A stretch of DNA of 64,000 nt from contig NZ_VIRF01000073.1 of NCBI RefSeq assembly GCF_008107685.1, positions 30,261-94,260 on the forward strand, given 5' to 3'. The DNA comes from Novosphingobium sp. BW1. GTDB taxonomy: Bacteria; Pseudomonadota; Alphaproteobacteria; Sphingomonadales; Sphingomonadaceae. A program made the translations under genes and the position numbers. This document shows, one piece after another, positions 19,439 to 28,799 of the stretch. The notes under the pieces are model-generated. The model was not told where the DNA came from and made no database searches. It saw only the letters and a program-made list of their open reading frames with translations. How positions within the stretch are numbered: position 1 is the first letter of the stretch; every line of letters starts with the position of its first letter.

Positions 19439-20590
19439 TTACGGCGTCTCAGGAGCCCCCGTGGCGCTGCGGTCGCGTTCGATCCAGCGGCCCGAGTTGC
19501 GGTATTCGGGGCGCACGCGGGCGCCTGCGGGAAGTCCGTCGGCCGCCGGGGCAGACGGGGATGCCGTCGCCGTAACGGTTGCGCTCTCCGGTGGGCCGAG
19601 TGCAGGTGGTGCGGCGAAGGTTCTTGCGATGTCCTCGTAGGCTTGCTGGATCGTGGCAGGATCGCTCTGGGCGTTGGAGGCGGGCGTCAGGGTGTTGGCT
19701 GCGGGGCTGCGCAGTTCGCTCGCCGGCTCCCTGCCTGCATAGAGGTAGCGGAAGGTCGCTGCGCGGCCAGCTGCCCCCTTGAAGCTGTAGAAGCGATGCG
19801 CGCCGATGGTTGTCAGGGGCTGGAGGCTGGAGGTCCAGTACGGCGCTACCTGGAGCGTATGGTAATGGGTTGCAAGTCCGGCGGGGGCATAGACCTCGCC
19901 GGACAGCGCGCCCTTCGCCACTTTTTCGGCCCGGTTCCAGAAATAGGTCGCGGGCCGGCGGGACAGGGAGCCGTCACAGGTGAAGGAGAACTGGCAGCCG
20001 GTGGCGAGTTCGGACCCTTGATAGACCACGCCGCACACGGTGTCGGGGTAGCTGGGATGGGCAAGGCGGTTGAGAACGACCTGGGCAACGGCGCGCTGTC
20101 CGGCATCAGGCTCGCTCGCGGCTTCGTAGTAGATCGCACTGGTCAGGCATTGCAGCGCGCGCGTGCGATCTGTCGGCGAACTGGTGAAAGGCAGGTCGAG
20201 GACGTGGAGGGCCTGAGCTGTGGGGCTCTGGCCGTCGGGGTGCCCGACAATCGTGCCTGTCAGGCCATCACCCTCCACGGCCTTTTCCGCTTCGAGATAG
20301 TAGAACGCCGAGCCCGGGAAGCTGGCTCCCGCCTGCTCGAACGGCATGGGATCGGGCGTGAGGTGCTGGGTGGCGGCATTGGCGATTCGGAAGCGTTCCC
20401 ATGCGCCGGGCATGGCGAAGGCGGTCAGGACGGCCATCGTGAGTATGGTGCCGATCCGCCTGGTGTGGGCGCGGCGCGGTGCGGCGGTGCGGCCGGTGAA
20501 TGGGCGGGGCCCGCGCTTGCGGGCAAAGCGTCCCTGGAAGTCGGCAGGGCGGCCATCGCGTAAATCGGGCAGGGCAGGCACGCGCGACAT
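19439..20590 (-). CDS. Cell wall hydrolase, SleB family
   Basis: A 383-residue protein from the ATG at 20590 (MSRVPALPDLRDGR); another ATG lies 39 nt upstream. An Arg-rich cytoplasmic N-terminus is followed by one membrane segment (ILTMAVLTAFAMPGAW). The middle carries the Hydrolase_2 (SleB) domain: LTSAIYYEAASEPDAGQRAV, VVLNRLAHPSYPDTVCGVVY and GCQFSFTCDGSL, with the Glu in YYEAAS as likely catalytic residue. Such enzymes are peptidoglycan lytic transglycosylases; in Gram-negative bacteria they act in the periplasm. The C-terminus is Pro/Ala-rich. The gene is divergent from the cobalamin riboswitch. Confidence 0.9.
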   Translation of the reverse strand: MSRVPALPDLRDGRPADFQGRFARKRGPRPFTGRTAAPRRAHTRRIGTILTMAVLTAFAMPGAWERFRIANAATQHLTPDPMPFEQAGASFPGSAFYYLEAEKAVEGDGLTGTIVGHPDGQSPTAQALHVLDLPFTSSPTDRTRALQCLTSAIYYEAASEPDAGQRAVAQVVLNRLAHPSYPDTVCGVVYQGSELATGCQFSFTCDGSLSRRPATYFWNRAEKVAKGALSGEVYAPAGLATHYHTLQVAPYWTSSLQPLTTIGAHRFYSFKGAAGRAATFRYLYAGREPASELRSPAANTLTPASNAQSDPATIQQAYEDIARTFAAPPALGPPESATVTATASPSAPAADGLPAGARVRPEYRNSGRWIERDRSATGAPETP

Positions 20591-20865
20591 GGGGTTTCGT
20601 TCCGGATCCTTGGTTCGCTCGACCCCCATATCGGACGGGGCGCGAGCGGTGGCGGCACTCTTTATACGTCAAGCATCGTGGGTCGCCGTCATGACTGTGT
20701 GCCGCGTCCCACCTCGGTACATGGATCGAGGTTCGCCAGGTTAGGGGGAAAGGTTTAAGAAAGGCCCTGCTTTCTGCCAAGATGGTGCCGCGCAATGATT
20801 GCAGGGCGAGAGGTGTTTGAGTTGCAATTTCCCCATAGCGCAACTAAAGGCCGCGCGCACGCCAC

Positions 20866-21050
20866 GGGTTGCTTGCCCGCGTTGACGCGGGGGCAGGCCT
20901 AAGAGGGAAGCCGGTTGCAACTCCGGCGCTGCCCCCGCAACTGTGACCGGGGAGCATCCCCTCCATTCGCGCCACTGAGCAATCGGGAAGGCCGGACGGG
21001 GATGCATCGATCCGGAAAGCCAGGAGACCTGCCCGGGGTCGTCGTTTGCA
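20866..21050 (+). promoter_or_regulatory. Cobalamin (AdoCbl) riboswitch
   Basis: The leader of btuB contains the conserved elements in the right order: GGGAAGCCGGTTGC, the CCCGCAACTGT core, GCCACTG with GGGAAGGC, and the B12 box AGCCAGGAGACCTGCC at 21018-21033. High cobalamin would be expected to shut down the btuBFCD operon, probably by sequestering the btuB ribosome site about 100 nt downstream. Confidence 0.95.
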
Positions 21051-21160
21051 AACCGGGCGAGGGGACCGGTGGGCAGCGGTATGGGGCGCCACTTCGGGAC
21101 CGGCGCGATCCTTCCGCCATGAACGGCCACACGTTCAGGGGGTTCCGGAAGGGGTATGAA

Positions 21161-23005
21161 ATGAAGAGCCGTTATTTCGTGGGCGCCGCATTGGGCGTGG
21201 TCCTTGCACCTGTCTGTGCGCAGGCCGCTGACGTGGGGCCGCTCGACGAGACAATCGTCGTTGCCGCGACGCGTACCGAGGTTCCGCTCAGCCAGGTTGG
21301 CCAGTCGGTCAGCGTGGTGACGCGCGAGGACATCGAGCGCACCCAAGCGACCACCGCCAGCGAAGTGCTGTCGCGCCTGCCGGGCCTTCAGGTTACCAAT
21401 TCGGGCGGCTTCGGCCAGCCCTCCAGCGTGTTCATCCGCGGCGCTGACAACGCGCAGAGCCTGGTCCTGATCGACGGCGTGCGCGTCAATGATCCGGGCG
21501 ACGTGGGCGGCGGCTTTGACTTCGGCGCGCTCACCATCGGCCAGTTCGACCGGGTCGAGGTGGTGCGCGGCTCGTCGGGCGTGCTTTATGGCAGTCGGGC
21601 CATCGGCGGCGTCATCAACCTTGTCACCCAGCGTCCAGAGGAGCAGTGGCACGGCCGCGCGAGCGCCGAATACGGCTGGCGTGATCGCCGCCAGGTCTCG
21701 GCCTCGGCGGCGGGCCTGATCGGTCCGGTCGGCCTGACGGTGGGCGGCAACTGGCTCAAGGGCGATGGCTATTCCGCCTTTAACGAAGATCGCGGCGGGA
21801 CCGAGAAGGACGGCTTTGAGAGCAAGAGCCTGAACGCACGCGCGCAGGTGGAACTGACCGAGGGCCTGTCTATCGACGGCGGTACCTTCTGGACCCGCGC
21901 GAACTACGACTACGACAACACCGGCGCGGACGCGCTCAATGTCGGGTTAAAGCGCGATCTCACCGGCTATGCCAACATCCGCTACGCCGGACTTGATGAT
22001 CGCCTTCACGCCCGCGTGGGTTATGGCGTGGTCGATACCCGTCGCATCTCCGACGACGCAGTCTGGGGCCCCTACGAGACCAACGGCAAGAACGAGCGGT
22101 TCGAAGGCCAGGTCGATTTCACCCCTATCGAGGCGGTGACGTTGCTGCTGGGCGCGGAGACCGAGACGCAGGACTTCTCGGACACTTACGATTCGAACGA
22201 TTCGATGACGATCGACAGCCTCTTTGCCAACCTGACGCTGCGCCCGGTGCGCGGGCTGACGCTGAACGGTGGGCTTCGCTATGACGACAATTCGCAGTTC
22301 GGTGACCGCACGACCTTTGCAGTCAACGGCGCCTACGCCTTCGCGGGCGAGGATGGCCCGGTCGTGCGCGCGAGCTACGGCGAAGGTTTCAAGGCGCCCT
22401 CGCTCTACCAGCTCTACACCAATGCCGGGTACCGCGCGCTGGAGGCAGAGACGTCCAAAAGCTGGGATGTTGGCGTGGAGCAGCCCTTCGCTGGTGGCGC
22501 AGGGCTCTTCTCGGTCACGTATTTTGATCGCAAGACGAAGAACATGATCGACTATGACATGGCTCAGTGGAACTACTACAATATCGGCCGGGCGCGGGCG
22601 AAGGGTGTGGAACTGGGCATGCAGGTGATCGACTGGCAGGGTTTCGACATGAACCTGGCCTATACCTACCTCGATGCCACCAATACCCTGACCGGCGCGC
22701 GCCTGCCGCGCCGCACCAAGAGCAACATGACCGCGAGCCTCGACAAGCGCTGGAGCGTCAATGGCCACGGAGGTCTGCGCCTTGGCGCGGAGCTGCGCGT
22801 CGGTGGCGCGCGTTGGGACGATGCGGCCGAGACCTACTATGTCGAGGGCAACACGGTTGTGAACCTGCGCGGCTCCTTCGCGGTGACCCGGAACGTCGAG
22901 GTGTTCGCACGCATGGAGAACCTCTTTAACGAGCACTACGAAGTGGTGCGCACCTACGGCACGCCGGGCCGCTCGGCCTATGCGGGTGTGCGTGTGAAGA
23001 TGTGA
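21161..23005 (+). CDS. btuB: TonB-dependent vitamin B12 outer-membrane receptor
   Basis: A 614-residue protein with signal peptide (MKSRYFVGAALGVVLAPVCAQA), a TonB box (DETIVVAATR), a plug domain with SEVLSRLPGLQV, FIRGADNAQSLVLIDGVRVND and VEVVRGSSGVLYGSRAIGGVIN, and a barrel ending with the KM dipeptide after YAGVRV. The ATG at 21161 follows a GGAAGGGG ribosome site and lies behind the riboswitch. It imports cobalamins using TonB-ExbBD energy. The next gene starts inside its stop codon. Confidence 0.95.
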   Translation: MKSRYFVGAALGVVLAPVCAQAADVGPLDETIVVAATRTEVPLSQVGQSVSVVTREDIERTQATTASEVLSRLPGLQVTNSGGFGQPSSVFIRGADNAQSLVLIDGVRVNDPGDVGGGFDFGALTIGQFDRVEVVRGSSGVLYGSRAIGGVINLVTQRPEEQWHGRASAEYGWRDRRQVSASAAGLIGPVGLTVGGNWLKGDGYSAFNEDRGGTEKDGFESKSLNARAQVELTEGLSIDGGTFWTRANYDYDNTGADALNVGLKRDLTGYANIRYAGLDDRLHARVGYGVVDTRRISDDAVWGPYETNGKNERFEGQVDFTPIEAVTLLLGAETETQDFSDTYDSNDSMTIDSLFANLTLRPVRGLTLNGGLRYDDNSQFGDRTTFAVNGAYAFAGEDGPVVRASYGEGFKAPSLYQLYTNAGYRALEAETSKSWDVGVEQPFAGGAGLFSVTYFDRKTKNMIDYDMAQWNYYNIGRARAKGVELGMQVIDWQGFDMNLAYTYLDATNTLTGARLPRRTKSNMTASLDKRWSVNGHGGLRLGAELRVGGARWDDAAETYYVEGNTVVNLRGSFAVTRNVEVFARMENLFNEHYEVVRTYGTPGRSAYAGVRVKM

Positions 23006-23973
23006 CCGGCGCCTTCCCTCTTGCTTCCTGGCGCACCGCTATGGCGCGCGCGGGCTGGGCGCTTCTTGGCACGCTGCTGCTGAGCGCCTGCAGCGGCGCG
23101 CCCGCGCGCCCGCAGGATCAGGGGGAAGGGGCTTCCTCGGGGGGCGAGCGGCCGAGCATCGTCTCGCTCAACCCCTGTACCGATGCCATCCTGGCCGAGG
23201 TTACCGCGCCCGGCCAACTGCTCGCGATTTCCGGCTATAGCCACGATCCTTCTAGCACCTCGATGGGGCTCGAGGCTGCCGCACGTTACCGCGGGGTTTC
23301 CGGCTCGGTCGAGGAGGTGGCTGCGCTCGACCCCGATGTCGTTGTGGCAGGCAGCTTTCTCGCCCCGCCGACTGTCAACGCGCTGCGCGACCTTGGCATC
23401 CGCGTCGTTCTCGAGCCCATCGTTTCGGACGTGGAGGGGGCACGTAACCAGGTGCGCATGCTTGCCGAGTTGAGCGGGGACAGGGCGGCGGGCGAACGGC
23501 TTGTCGCGCGTATCGAGGATGCGCTCAGGCGCAACACCGCGCCGGAGGGCTGGTCTCCGGTGCCCTCGCTGGTATGGGAATCGGCGGGGCTGGTCGCGGG
23601 CAATGACACCTTGGTTGTGGACCTTCTTGAACATTCCGGCTTCGTCAACAGCGCGAGCACACGCGGGCTTGGGCAAGCCGAGTTTCTGCCTCTGGAACAG
23701 GTGCTTGCCGATCCTCCCCGCGTTATCTTCGCGGTCGGCAATCCGCTTGCCGAGGAAGACCGCATGCTCCATCACCCGGTTCTTGCCGATATGAAGGACA
23801 CGCTGCGGGTCCCGCTCTCGCGCTCGCTGATCTGGTGTGGCGGGCCGACCGTGCCACGTCTGCTCGATCGGCTGGGCCGCGCGCGGCGGGCCTGGCTTGG
23901 CCGTCACGTGGACACGCGCGAAGGCCCAGAGGACGCGGCGCGCGCAAGGGGCTTTGTGCAGAAGGACACATGA
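23002..23973 (+). CDS. btuF: Cobalamin ABC transporter substrate-binding lipoprotein
   Basis: The frame starts at a GTG overlapping the btuB stop; an internal ATG at 23041 (MARAGWALLG) starts the signal peptide and is an alternative. The lipobox is LLLSAC, so the protein is probably a lipoprotein. The mature part has the BtuF/FepB fold opening PSIVSLNPCTDAILAEVTAP, a central VEEVAALDPDVVVAGSF and an IWCGGPTVPRLLDRLG end. It captures cobalamin in the periplasm for BtuCD. About 310-323 residues depending on start. Confidence 0.9.
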   Translation: MTGAFPLASWRTAMARAGWALLGTLLLSACSGAPARPQDQGEGASSGGERPSIVSLNPCTDAILAEVTAPGQLLAISGYSHDPSSTSMGLEAAARYRGVSGSVEEVAALDPDVVVAGSFLAPPTVNALRDLGIRVVLEPIVSDVEGARNQVRMLAELSGDRAAGERLVARIEDALRRNTAPEGWSPVPSLVWESAGLVAGNDTLVVDLLEHSGFVNSASTRGLGQAEFLPLEQVLADPPRVIFAVGNPLAEEDRMLHHPVLADMKDTLRVPLSRSLIWCGGPTVPRLLDRLGRARRAWLGRHVDTREGPEDAARARGFVQKDT

Positions 23974-24941
23974 CCCAGTTACGCCTCAACCTGTTGTTGC
24001 TCTTCGGGCTTGCCCTTGTCGTGCCGCTTTCGCTTCTGGCAGGGCGCGTGTGGATCGACCCGCTTTCGCCCGAGACCCACAACGCCTCGCTCATTCTTAT
24101 GCATTTGCGCCTGCCGCGCGCGGTCCTGGCCGTCACGCTGGGGGCGGGGCTCGGCCTTACCGGAGCGGCGATGCAGGCTTACCTGCGCAACCCGCTCGCC
24201 GATCCGGGCCTCTTCGGCATTGCGCCGGGCGCGGCGCTGGGCGCGGTGTTAAGTTTCTGGACCGGCTACGCGGCTTCGCCCTGGCTGCTCCCGGCCTTCG
24301 CGCTGCTGGGAGCCTCGGGCGCGATGCTGCTGCTCGCCCTCATTGCCGGGCGCGGCGGCGGCGTGGCTCTGTTCACGCTCGCTGGCCTTATGGTATCCAG
24401 CCTTGCCGGGGCCTTGATGAGCCTTGCCATCAGTCTTTCGCCTTCGCCCTTTGCGATGACCGAGATCGTCACCTGGATGATGGGGGCACTGGCTGACCGT
24501 TCCTGGCGCGAGGTCTGGATCGCGGTGCCCTGTACCCTGGCCGGAGCCGCTGCCATCTACGCCGCGCGTCGCAGCCTCGATGCCCTCACGCTGGGCGAGG
24601 CGGCGGCCCGTTCGCTCGGTGTCGATCCGCTGACCCTGCAGTTGCAGATCATCGCCGGGGTTGGTCTCATCATCGGATCAGGGGTGGCGGTCGCCGGCAT
24701 CATCGGCTTCGTGGGGCTCATGGTGCCTCACCTCGTGCGGCCTCTGACCGACCGGCGGCCGAGTTCGCTGCTGGTGCCAAGTGCGATTGCGGGGGCTCTG
24801 CTGCTGCTGGTCGCGGATTGCCTGTGCCGCATTCTCCCGCTTGCCAGCGGAGAGCTGCGCCTGGGCATCGCGCTCAGCCTTCTGGGAACGCCCTTCTTCC
24901 TCGTCCTGCTGCTGCGCATGCGCAAGGGGCTGAGCTGGTGA
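23970..24941 (+). CDS. btuC: Cobalamin ABC transporter permease
   Basis: A 323-residue FecCD-family permease with about ten transmembrane helices. Family motifs are RLPRAVLAVTLGAGLGLTGAAMQ, NPLADPGLFGIAPGAALG, and the ATPase-coupling GFVGLMVPHLVRPLTD. ATG at 23970 overlaps the btuF stop by four bases (ATGA), and its own stop overlaps the btuD start, so btuF, btuC and btuD are translationally coupled. It moves cobalamin across the inner membrane. Confidence 0.94.
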   Translation: MTQLRLNLLLLFGLALVVPLSLLAGRVWIDPLSPETHNASLILMHLRLPRAVLAVTLGAGLGLTGAAMQAYLRNPLADPGLFGIAPGAALGAVLSFWTGYAASPWLLPAFALLGASGAMLLLALIAGRGGGVALFTLAGLMVSSLAGALMSLAISLSPSPFAMTEIVTWMMGALADRSWREVWIAVPCTLAGAAAIYAARRSLDALTLGEAAARSLGVDPLTLQLQIIAGVGLIIGSGVAVAGIIGFVGLMVPHLVRPLTDRRPSSLLVPSAIAGALLLLVADCLCRILPLASGELRLGIALSLLGTPFFLVLLLRMRKGLSW

Positions 24942-25720
24942 GTCTGGCGACGGAAAATCTGTGCGTGGGCGAGCGCCTGCGCAATGTCTCGATCCAGTGC
25001 CGTCGGGGTATGATCACCGCGATCTGCGGGCCCAACGGGGCGGGCAAGTCGACTCTGCTGTCCTGCCTTGCAGACCTGCAGGAGGCCACGTCGGGCCGAG
25101 TCATGCTGGGCGAGCAGACCATGCGCTTCAAGTCCCCGCGCGAGCGCGCGCAGTGGCTGGGCTATCTGCCCCAGGCACCCGACATCGCCTGGGACGTGGC
25201 GGTGGAGGTGCTGGTCTCGCTCGGGCGCCTGCCCTGGAGCGATGCGCCGTCCGGGGAGAACGCAAGGGCCATCGAAGATGCGATCCGCGCGATGGATCTG
25301 GAAGAGCTGCGCCATCGCCCGGTCTCGCGGCTTTCCGGCGGTGAGCGCGCGCGCGCCCTGATGGCGCGCGTCCTGGCGACACAGCCCGGCTGGCTGCTGG
25401 CCGACGAGCCACTTGCCAGTCTCGATCTTGGCCATGCGGCCGCCCTGATGCGGCGTTTCCGACAGCAGGCGCAACAGGGGCGCGGGGTGGTGCTGGTTCT
25501 CCACGATCTCGCCACCGCGATGAACCATGCCGATTGCGTGGTCGTGCTCGACAAGGGCGAGGTCGTTGCCGAGGGGCCGCCGGAGACCGCGCTGACCCGC
25601 GACATTGTCAGTCGCATCTGGAAGTGTCGCGCGCAGTGGCTGGGTGATCCGGGCGAGCGTGCGCTTTCGATCGCCTCGCCCTCGCCAGCGAGCGAGCGGG
25701 GGATGCGTATCCTCGACTAG
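24938..25720 (+). CDS. btuD: Cobalamin ABC transporter ATP-binding protein
   Basis: A 260-residue ATPase starting at a GTG that overlaps the btuC stop. Walker A GPNGAGKST, signature LSGGERARALMARVL, Walker B WLLADEPLASLD and the switch histidine in VVLVLHDLATAM are all present. It powers BtuC. The last gene of the riboswitch-controlled operon, it is followed by a strong terminator. A longer start upstream would run through btuC and is rejected. Confidence 0.94.
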   Translation: MSLATENLCVGERLRNVSIQCRRGMITAICGPNGAGKSTLLSCLADLQEATSGRVMLGEQTMRFKSPRERAQWLGYLPQAPDIAWDVAVEVLVSLGRLPWSDAPSGENARAIEDAIRAMDLEELRHRPVSRLSGGERARALMARVLATQPGWLLADEPLASLDLGHAAALMRRFRQQAQQGRGVVLVLHDLATAMNHADCVVVLDKGEVVAEGPPETALTRDIVSRIWKCRAQWLGDPGERALSIASPSPASERGMRILD

Positions 25721-25756
25721 GCGATCCGGCTGCGCGAGCGAGGCTGTGAACATATG

Positions 25757-25795
25757 AAAAAAGGGCAGGAGGCGTGCTGGCCTCCTGCCCTTTTT
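25757..25795 (+). terminator. Bidirectional terminator between btuD and the M3 peptidase gene
   Basis: GGGCAGGAGGC (25763-25773) pairs with CCTCCTGCCC ending at 25790. The stem is flanked by an A-run before and five T after, so it can serve both converging genes. Confidence 0.92.
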
Positions 25796-25818
25796 CATCT
25801 TGTGTCGGGTGAAAAGTC

Positions 25819-27969
25819 TTATTTCTCCGACAGGCCCCGGGCCTCAAGCATCGGCTCGATCTCGGGATCGTGGCCGGTGAAGTCGCGGTAAAGCACGTCG
25901 AGGTCCTTGGAGTGGCCCTGGCCCAGGAAGCTCTCGCGGATGTGGTCGCCGTTGGCACGGGTCATGCCCCCATGCTTGGCGACCCAGTCCCAGCCATCGT
26001 GGGCGAGCAGCTCGGTCCAGATGTAGGAGTAGTAGCCCGAGGCATAGCCGTTGTCCCAGATATGGCGGAAGTACGGCGTGCGGTAGCGCGGCGGGATGAG
26101 GTCGGTGCGAAGGCCCATTGAGTAAAGCGCTTGCTTCTCGAACGCCATCGGGTCCTGCGCAGCCGCTTGCGGGCTCAGCGTGTGCCACTTGATGTCGAGC
26201 ATAGCTGCCTGGAGCGTTTCGCCAAAGCCCACCGATTGGTTAAACTTGGCGGCCGCGTTGATCTTGTCGATCGTACCTTCGGGCAGCGGTGCGCCGGTCT
26301 CGTAGTGCTTGGCGTAGTGGGCCAGCACTTCGGGCACAGTTGCGAAGTTCTCGTTGAACTGGCTGGGGAACTCCACAAAGTCGCGCGCGGTGTTGGTGCC
26401 CGAGAGCGCCGGGTAGGTCTGGCTTGCGAAGAAGCCGTGGAGCGCGTGGCCGAATTCGTGGAACATCGTGGTCACGTTGTCCCAACTCGCCAGCGCAGGC
26501 TCACCCTCGGCAGGCGGATCGATGTTGAGCGTGTTGGTGATGACAGGCGTGTTGCCGAGGAGGTCGGACTGCTCGACGAAGTTGTTCATCCACGCCCCGC
26601 CGCGCTTGGAGGGGCGCGAGAACGGGTCGAAGTAGAACAGGCCGAGCGCGCTGCCGTCCTTGTCGGTCACTTCGTAGACGCGCATCGTCTCGTGGTAGAC
26701 GGGGATGTCGGTGCGGCGCTCGAAGCTGAGGCCATAGGTTTGGCTCGCGGCGTAGAACACGCCATTTTCCAGCACGTTGTAAACCTCGAAGTAGGGCTTG
26801 ATCGCGCTTTCATCGAGGTCGTACTTCGCCTTGCGCACCTTCTCGGCGTAGTAGGTCCAGTCCCAGGGCTGGAGCGTGGTCACGCCATCGGCCTTGGCGG
26901 CCTCCAGCAGCAGTGCGGCCTCGCGGTCCTGCGTCTTGCGCAGTGCGGGCGTGAAGCCGGTCATGAACGCCATCGCCTTTTCGGGCGTGTTGATCATGCG
27001 GTCGTACATCTGGAACGTGCCGAAGTTCGGCTGGCCCAGCAGCTCGGCCTTCTTGGCGCGCAGGGTGGCCAGCTTCGTCACGATGCCGGTGGTGTCGAAT
27101 TCATCGCCCGAGGAAGCACGGTTGATGCTTTCCTCGAAGACGCGGCGACGGCTGTCGCGGTTGGTGAGGCTTGCGAGCACGGGCTGCTGGGTGAAGTTGA
27201 TCAGCGGCAGGACGTAGTTGCCCGCCTTGCCTTCATCCTTGGCGCGCTTCGCGGCCGAGGCAATCTGGCCTTCTGTGAGCCCGGCGAGCTCGTCGGCGCT
27301 GTCGAAGACGACGGCGTGGGCGTTGTTGGCCTGGGTCAGTTGCTGCGCGAACTCGGTCTCCAGCTTGGAGATCTGCGTGTTCATCGCCTTGAGCTCGGCT
27401 TTTTTCTCGGCCGAGAGGAGCGCGCCGCGATGGACGAACTTGGCGTACTCGGTCTTGAGCAGCATCGCGTCTTCGCCGGTCAGGGCCTTGCCCGCGGCGC
27501 TGTCATGGACGGCCTTGACCCGGGCGAAGAGCTTGGGGTCGAGGTAGATGTCGTCCTGCATGGACGATACCTGCGGCGAGATCGCGGTGTCGATGGCATC
27601 GAGCGTGTCGTTCGTCGCCGCCGATGTGAGCTGGCCGAAGACGTTGTAGACGCGGTCGTAAAGGACACCGGCGCGCTGCATGGCGACGAGCGTGTTCTCG
27701 AAGGTCGGCGCCTGAGGATTGTCGGCAATGGCTTTCATCTCGGCGCGCTTCTGGGCGATGCCGGCCTCGATTGCGGGCTGCCAGTCGGCGTCGCGGATAT
27801 TCGCGAAGTCGGGGGCCTGGAAGGGAAGCGTGCTCGGCTGGGCGAAGATTCCGTCGTAAGCGGTATCGCTCGCAGCATGTGCGGGGGAGATGGTCATGGC
27901 AGCTGTTCCCGAAAGGGCAAGAGTGGCGAGGACAGCGGGCGCTGCGGCTGCAAGGAGCCGTTTTTTCAT
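25819..27969 (-). CDS. Exported M3 family metallopeptidase (Dcp/oligopeptidase type)
   Basis: A 716-residue protein from ATG 27969 with signal peptide (MKKRLLAAAAPAVLATLALSGTA...SPAHA) and a GGAG ribosome site. The zinc site is FHEFGHALHGF, with the further ligand Glu downstream in DFVEFPSQFNENFA. The FYFDPFSRPSKRGGAW loop and GYYSYIWTELLAHD end are typical of dipeptidyl carboxypeptidase-like M3 enzymes. The signal peptide places it in the periplasm, unlike the usually cytoplasmic E. coli Dcp. It degrades short peptides. Confidence 0.94.
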   Translation of the reverse strand: MKKRLLAAAAPAVLATLALSGTAAMTISPAHAASDTAYDGIFAQPSTLPFQAPDFANIRDADWQPAIEAGIAQKRAEMKAIADNPQAPTFENTLVAMQRAGVLYDRVYNVFGQLTSAATNDTLDAIDTAISPQVSSMQDDIYLDPKLFARVKAVHDSAAGKALTGEDAMLLKTEYAKFVHRGALLSAEKKAELKAMNTQISKLETEFAQQLTQANNAHAVVFDSADELAGLTEGQIASAAKRAKDEGKAGNYVLPLINFTQQPVLASLTNRDSRRRVFEESINRASSGDEFDTTGIVTKLATLRAKKAELLGQPNFGTFQMYDRMINTPEKAMAFMTGFTPALRKTQDREAALLLEAAKADGVTTLQPWDWTYYAEKVRKAKYDLDESAIKPYFEVYNVLENGVFYAASQTYGLSFERRTDIPVYHETMRVYEVTDKDGSALGLFYFDPFSRPSKRGGAWMNNFVEQSDLLGNTPVITNTLNIDPPAEGEPALASWDNVTTMFHEFGHALHGFFASQTYPALSGTNTARDFVEFPSQFNENFATVPEVLAHYAKHYETGAPLPEGTIDKINAAAKFNQSVGFGETLQAAMLDIKWHTLSPQAAAQDPMAFEKQALYSMGLRTDLIPPRYRTPYFRHIWDNGYASGYYSYIWTELLAHDGWDWVAKHGGMTRANGDHIRESFLGQGHSKDLDVLYRDFTGHDPEIEPMLEARGLSEK

Positions 27970-28319
27970 CAGGTCATTCTCCGAAGGGTCTTCAGGCATG
28001 CGACGGGGGTGTGGGGGAGGCGTGCCGGCGTTCTTTTCTGCGCCGGGTTGCCGGGCCTGAAGGCTATGTCATGGGCTGCAATCAAGCGTGGTGGCGAGGC
28101 TATTGCAAGCCTGATTTGAGGCAGGATGACCCGGTTGCACAGAACGCTGTCGCGGCCTTATTTGTGTGTCCGGACGAGGCCTATGGAGACATGATCTTGC
28201 CGAGCGCTGGGAAGCAGCGCGCGACGGGATGTACGCACGACAGATGGCGGAGCGGGGCCACCGCCCCGGCGATGCCGGGACATGGTTGATGGAGGGGGGT
28301 AAGCTCTGGAGCCCGGCTA
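27970..28319. other. Intergenic stretch of uncertain content
   Basis: About 350 nt. A plus-strand frame from a GTG at 28166 contains a protein-like stretch (ERWEAARDGMYARQMAERG, then PGDAGTWLMEGGKLW) but lacks a ribosome site and runs into the opposite small gene, so I do not call it. The rest holds no visible gene. Confidence 0.4.
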
Positions 28320-28475
28320 TCAGGGCTTGCGGAAGCGCCCCTGCATCCAGATGCGGAAGTCGGACTTTTCGGTGTCCCTGCGCGCGCGGTCTTCGCGTTC
28401 ACGATCAAGGATGAGCGATCCGGTCTTCCGGCTGAAGCTCGCGCGGCGGAACGGCATTTCGGCTCCGATGTTCAT
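28320..28475 (-). CDS. 51-residue hypothetical protein
   Basis: A very small frame starting MNIGAEMPFRRASFSRK and ending DFRIWMQGRFRKP. A strong GAGGAG ribosome site lies 7-8 nt before its ATG, within an AT-rich leader. It is highly charged and basic, with a central DREREDRARRD helix. There is no signal peptide and no known domain. The ribosome site and compact composition are the only support; nucleic-acid binding would be a guess. Confidence 0.55.
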   Translation of the reverse strand: MNIGAEMPFRRASFSRKTGSLILDREREDRARRDTEKSDFRIWMQGRFRKP

Positions 28476-28592
28476 TATTTTTCTCCTCTATCCGGAGAGG
28501 AGAACGTGGGCGGATCAGGATGGGTTCCCGGCGGCTGGCATATTTTTCGCTTCATGGCGCCCTGACCTGAAACGCCAATCCTGCGAGGGCCC

Positions 28593-28799
28593 ATGCCGAT
28601 CTACGATTTTCGCTGCCCATCCTGCTCTGCCGAGTTCGAACTGCTGGTTCGCTCCGGCGATGCCGCGGTGTGCCCGCGCTGCGGTGGTGGAGGTCTCAAC
28701 CGATTGGTTTCGCGCGTTTCTCCGCCTGGCAAGGCCAAGGCTCTGGCCGCCGCAGGGCGGGCCGCGGCGCGGCGTGAAGGGCATCTGAGCAACTTTTAG
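28593..28799 (+). CDS. FmdB family zinc-ribbon protein
   Basis: A 68-residue protein starting MPIYDFRCPSCSAEFELL, with the CPSC and CPRCGG cysteine pairs of the FmdB/CxxC_CxxC_SSSS zinc ribbon, followed by a variable Ala/Arg-rich tail. FmdB was named as a putative regulator of methylotroph genes; the general role of the family is not settled. A short inverted repeat, CGCGGAG with CTCCGCG, follows at 28801-28821 and may be a shared weak terminator with the converging rlpA. Confidence 0.88.
   Translation: MPIYDFRCPSCSAEFELLVRSGDAAVCPRCGGGGLNRLVSRVSPPGKAKALAAAGRAAARREGHLSNF

Noticed and set aside
23002..25720. Siderophore (FecBCD-type) transporter instead of BtuFCD
   Set aside because: The cobalamin riboswitch and the overlap with btuB point to vitamin B12.
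26131..28119. Long plus-strand frame opposite the M3 peptidase gene
   Set aside because: Composition is that of an antisense frame and the peptidase motifs on the minus strand are unambiguous.
28166..28414. Plus-strand frame from a GTG with a protein-like WLMEGGKLW stretch
   Set aside because: No ribosome site, overlaps the better-supported 51-residue gene on the other strand, and the composition decays after about 50 codons.
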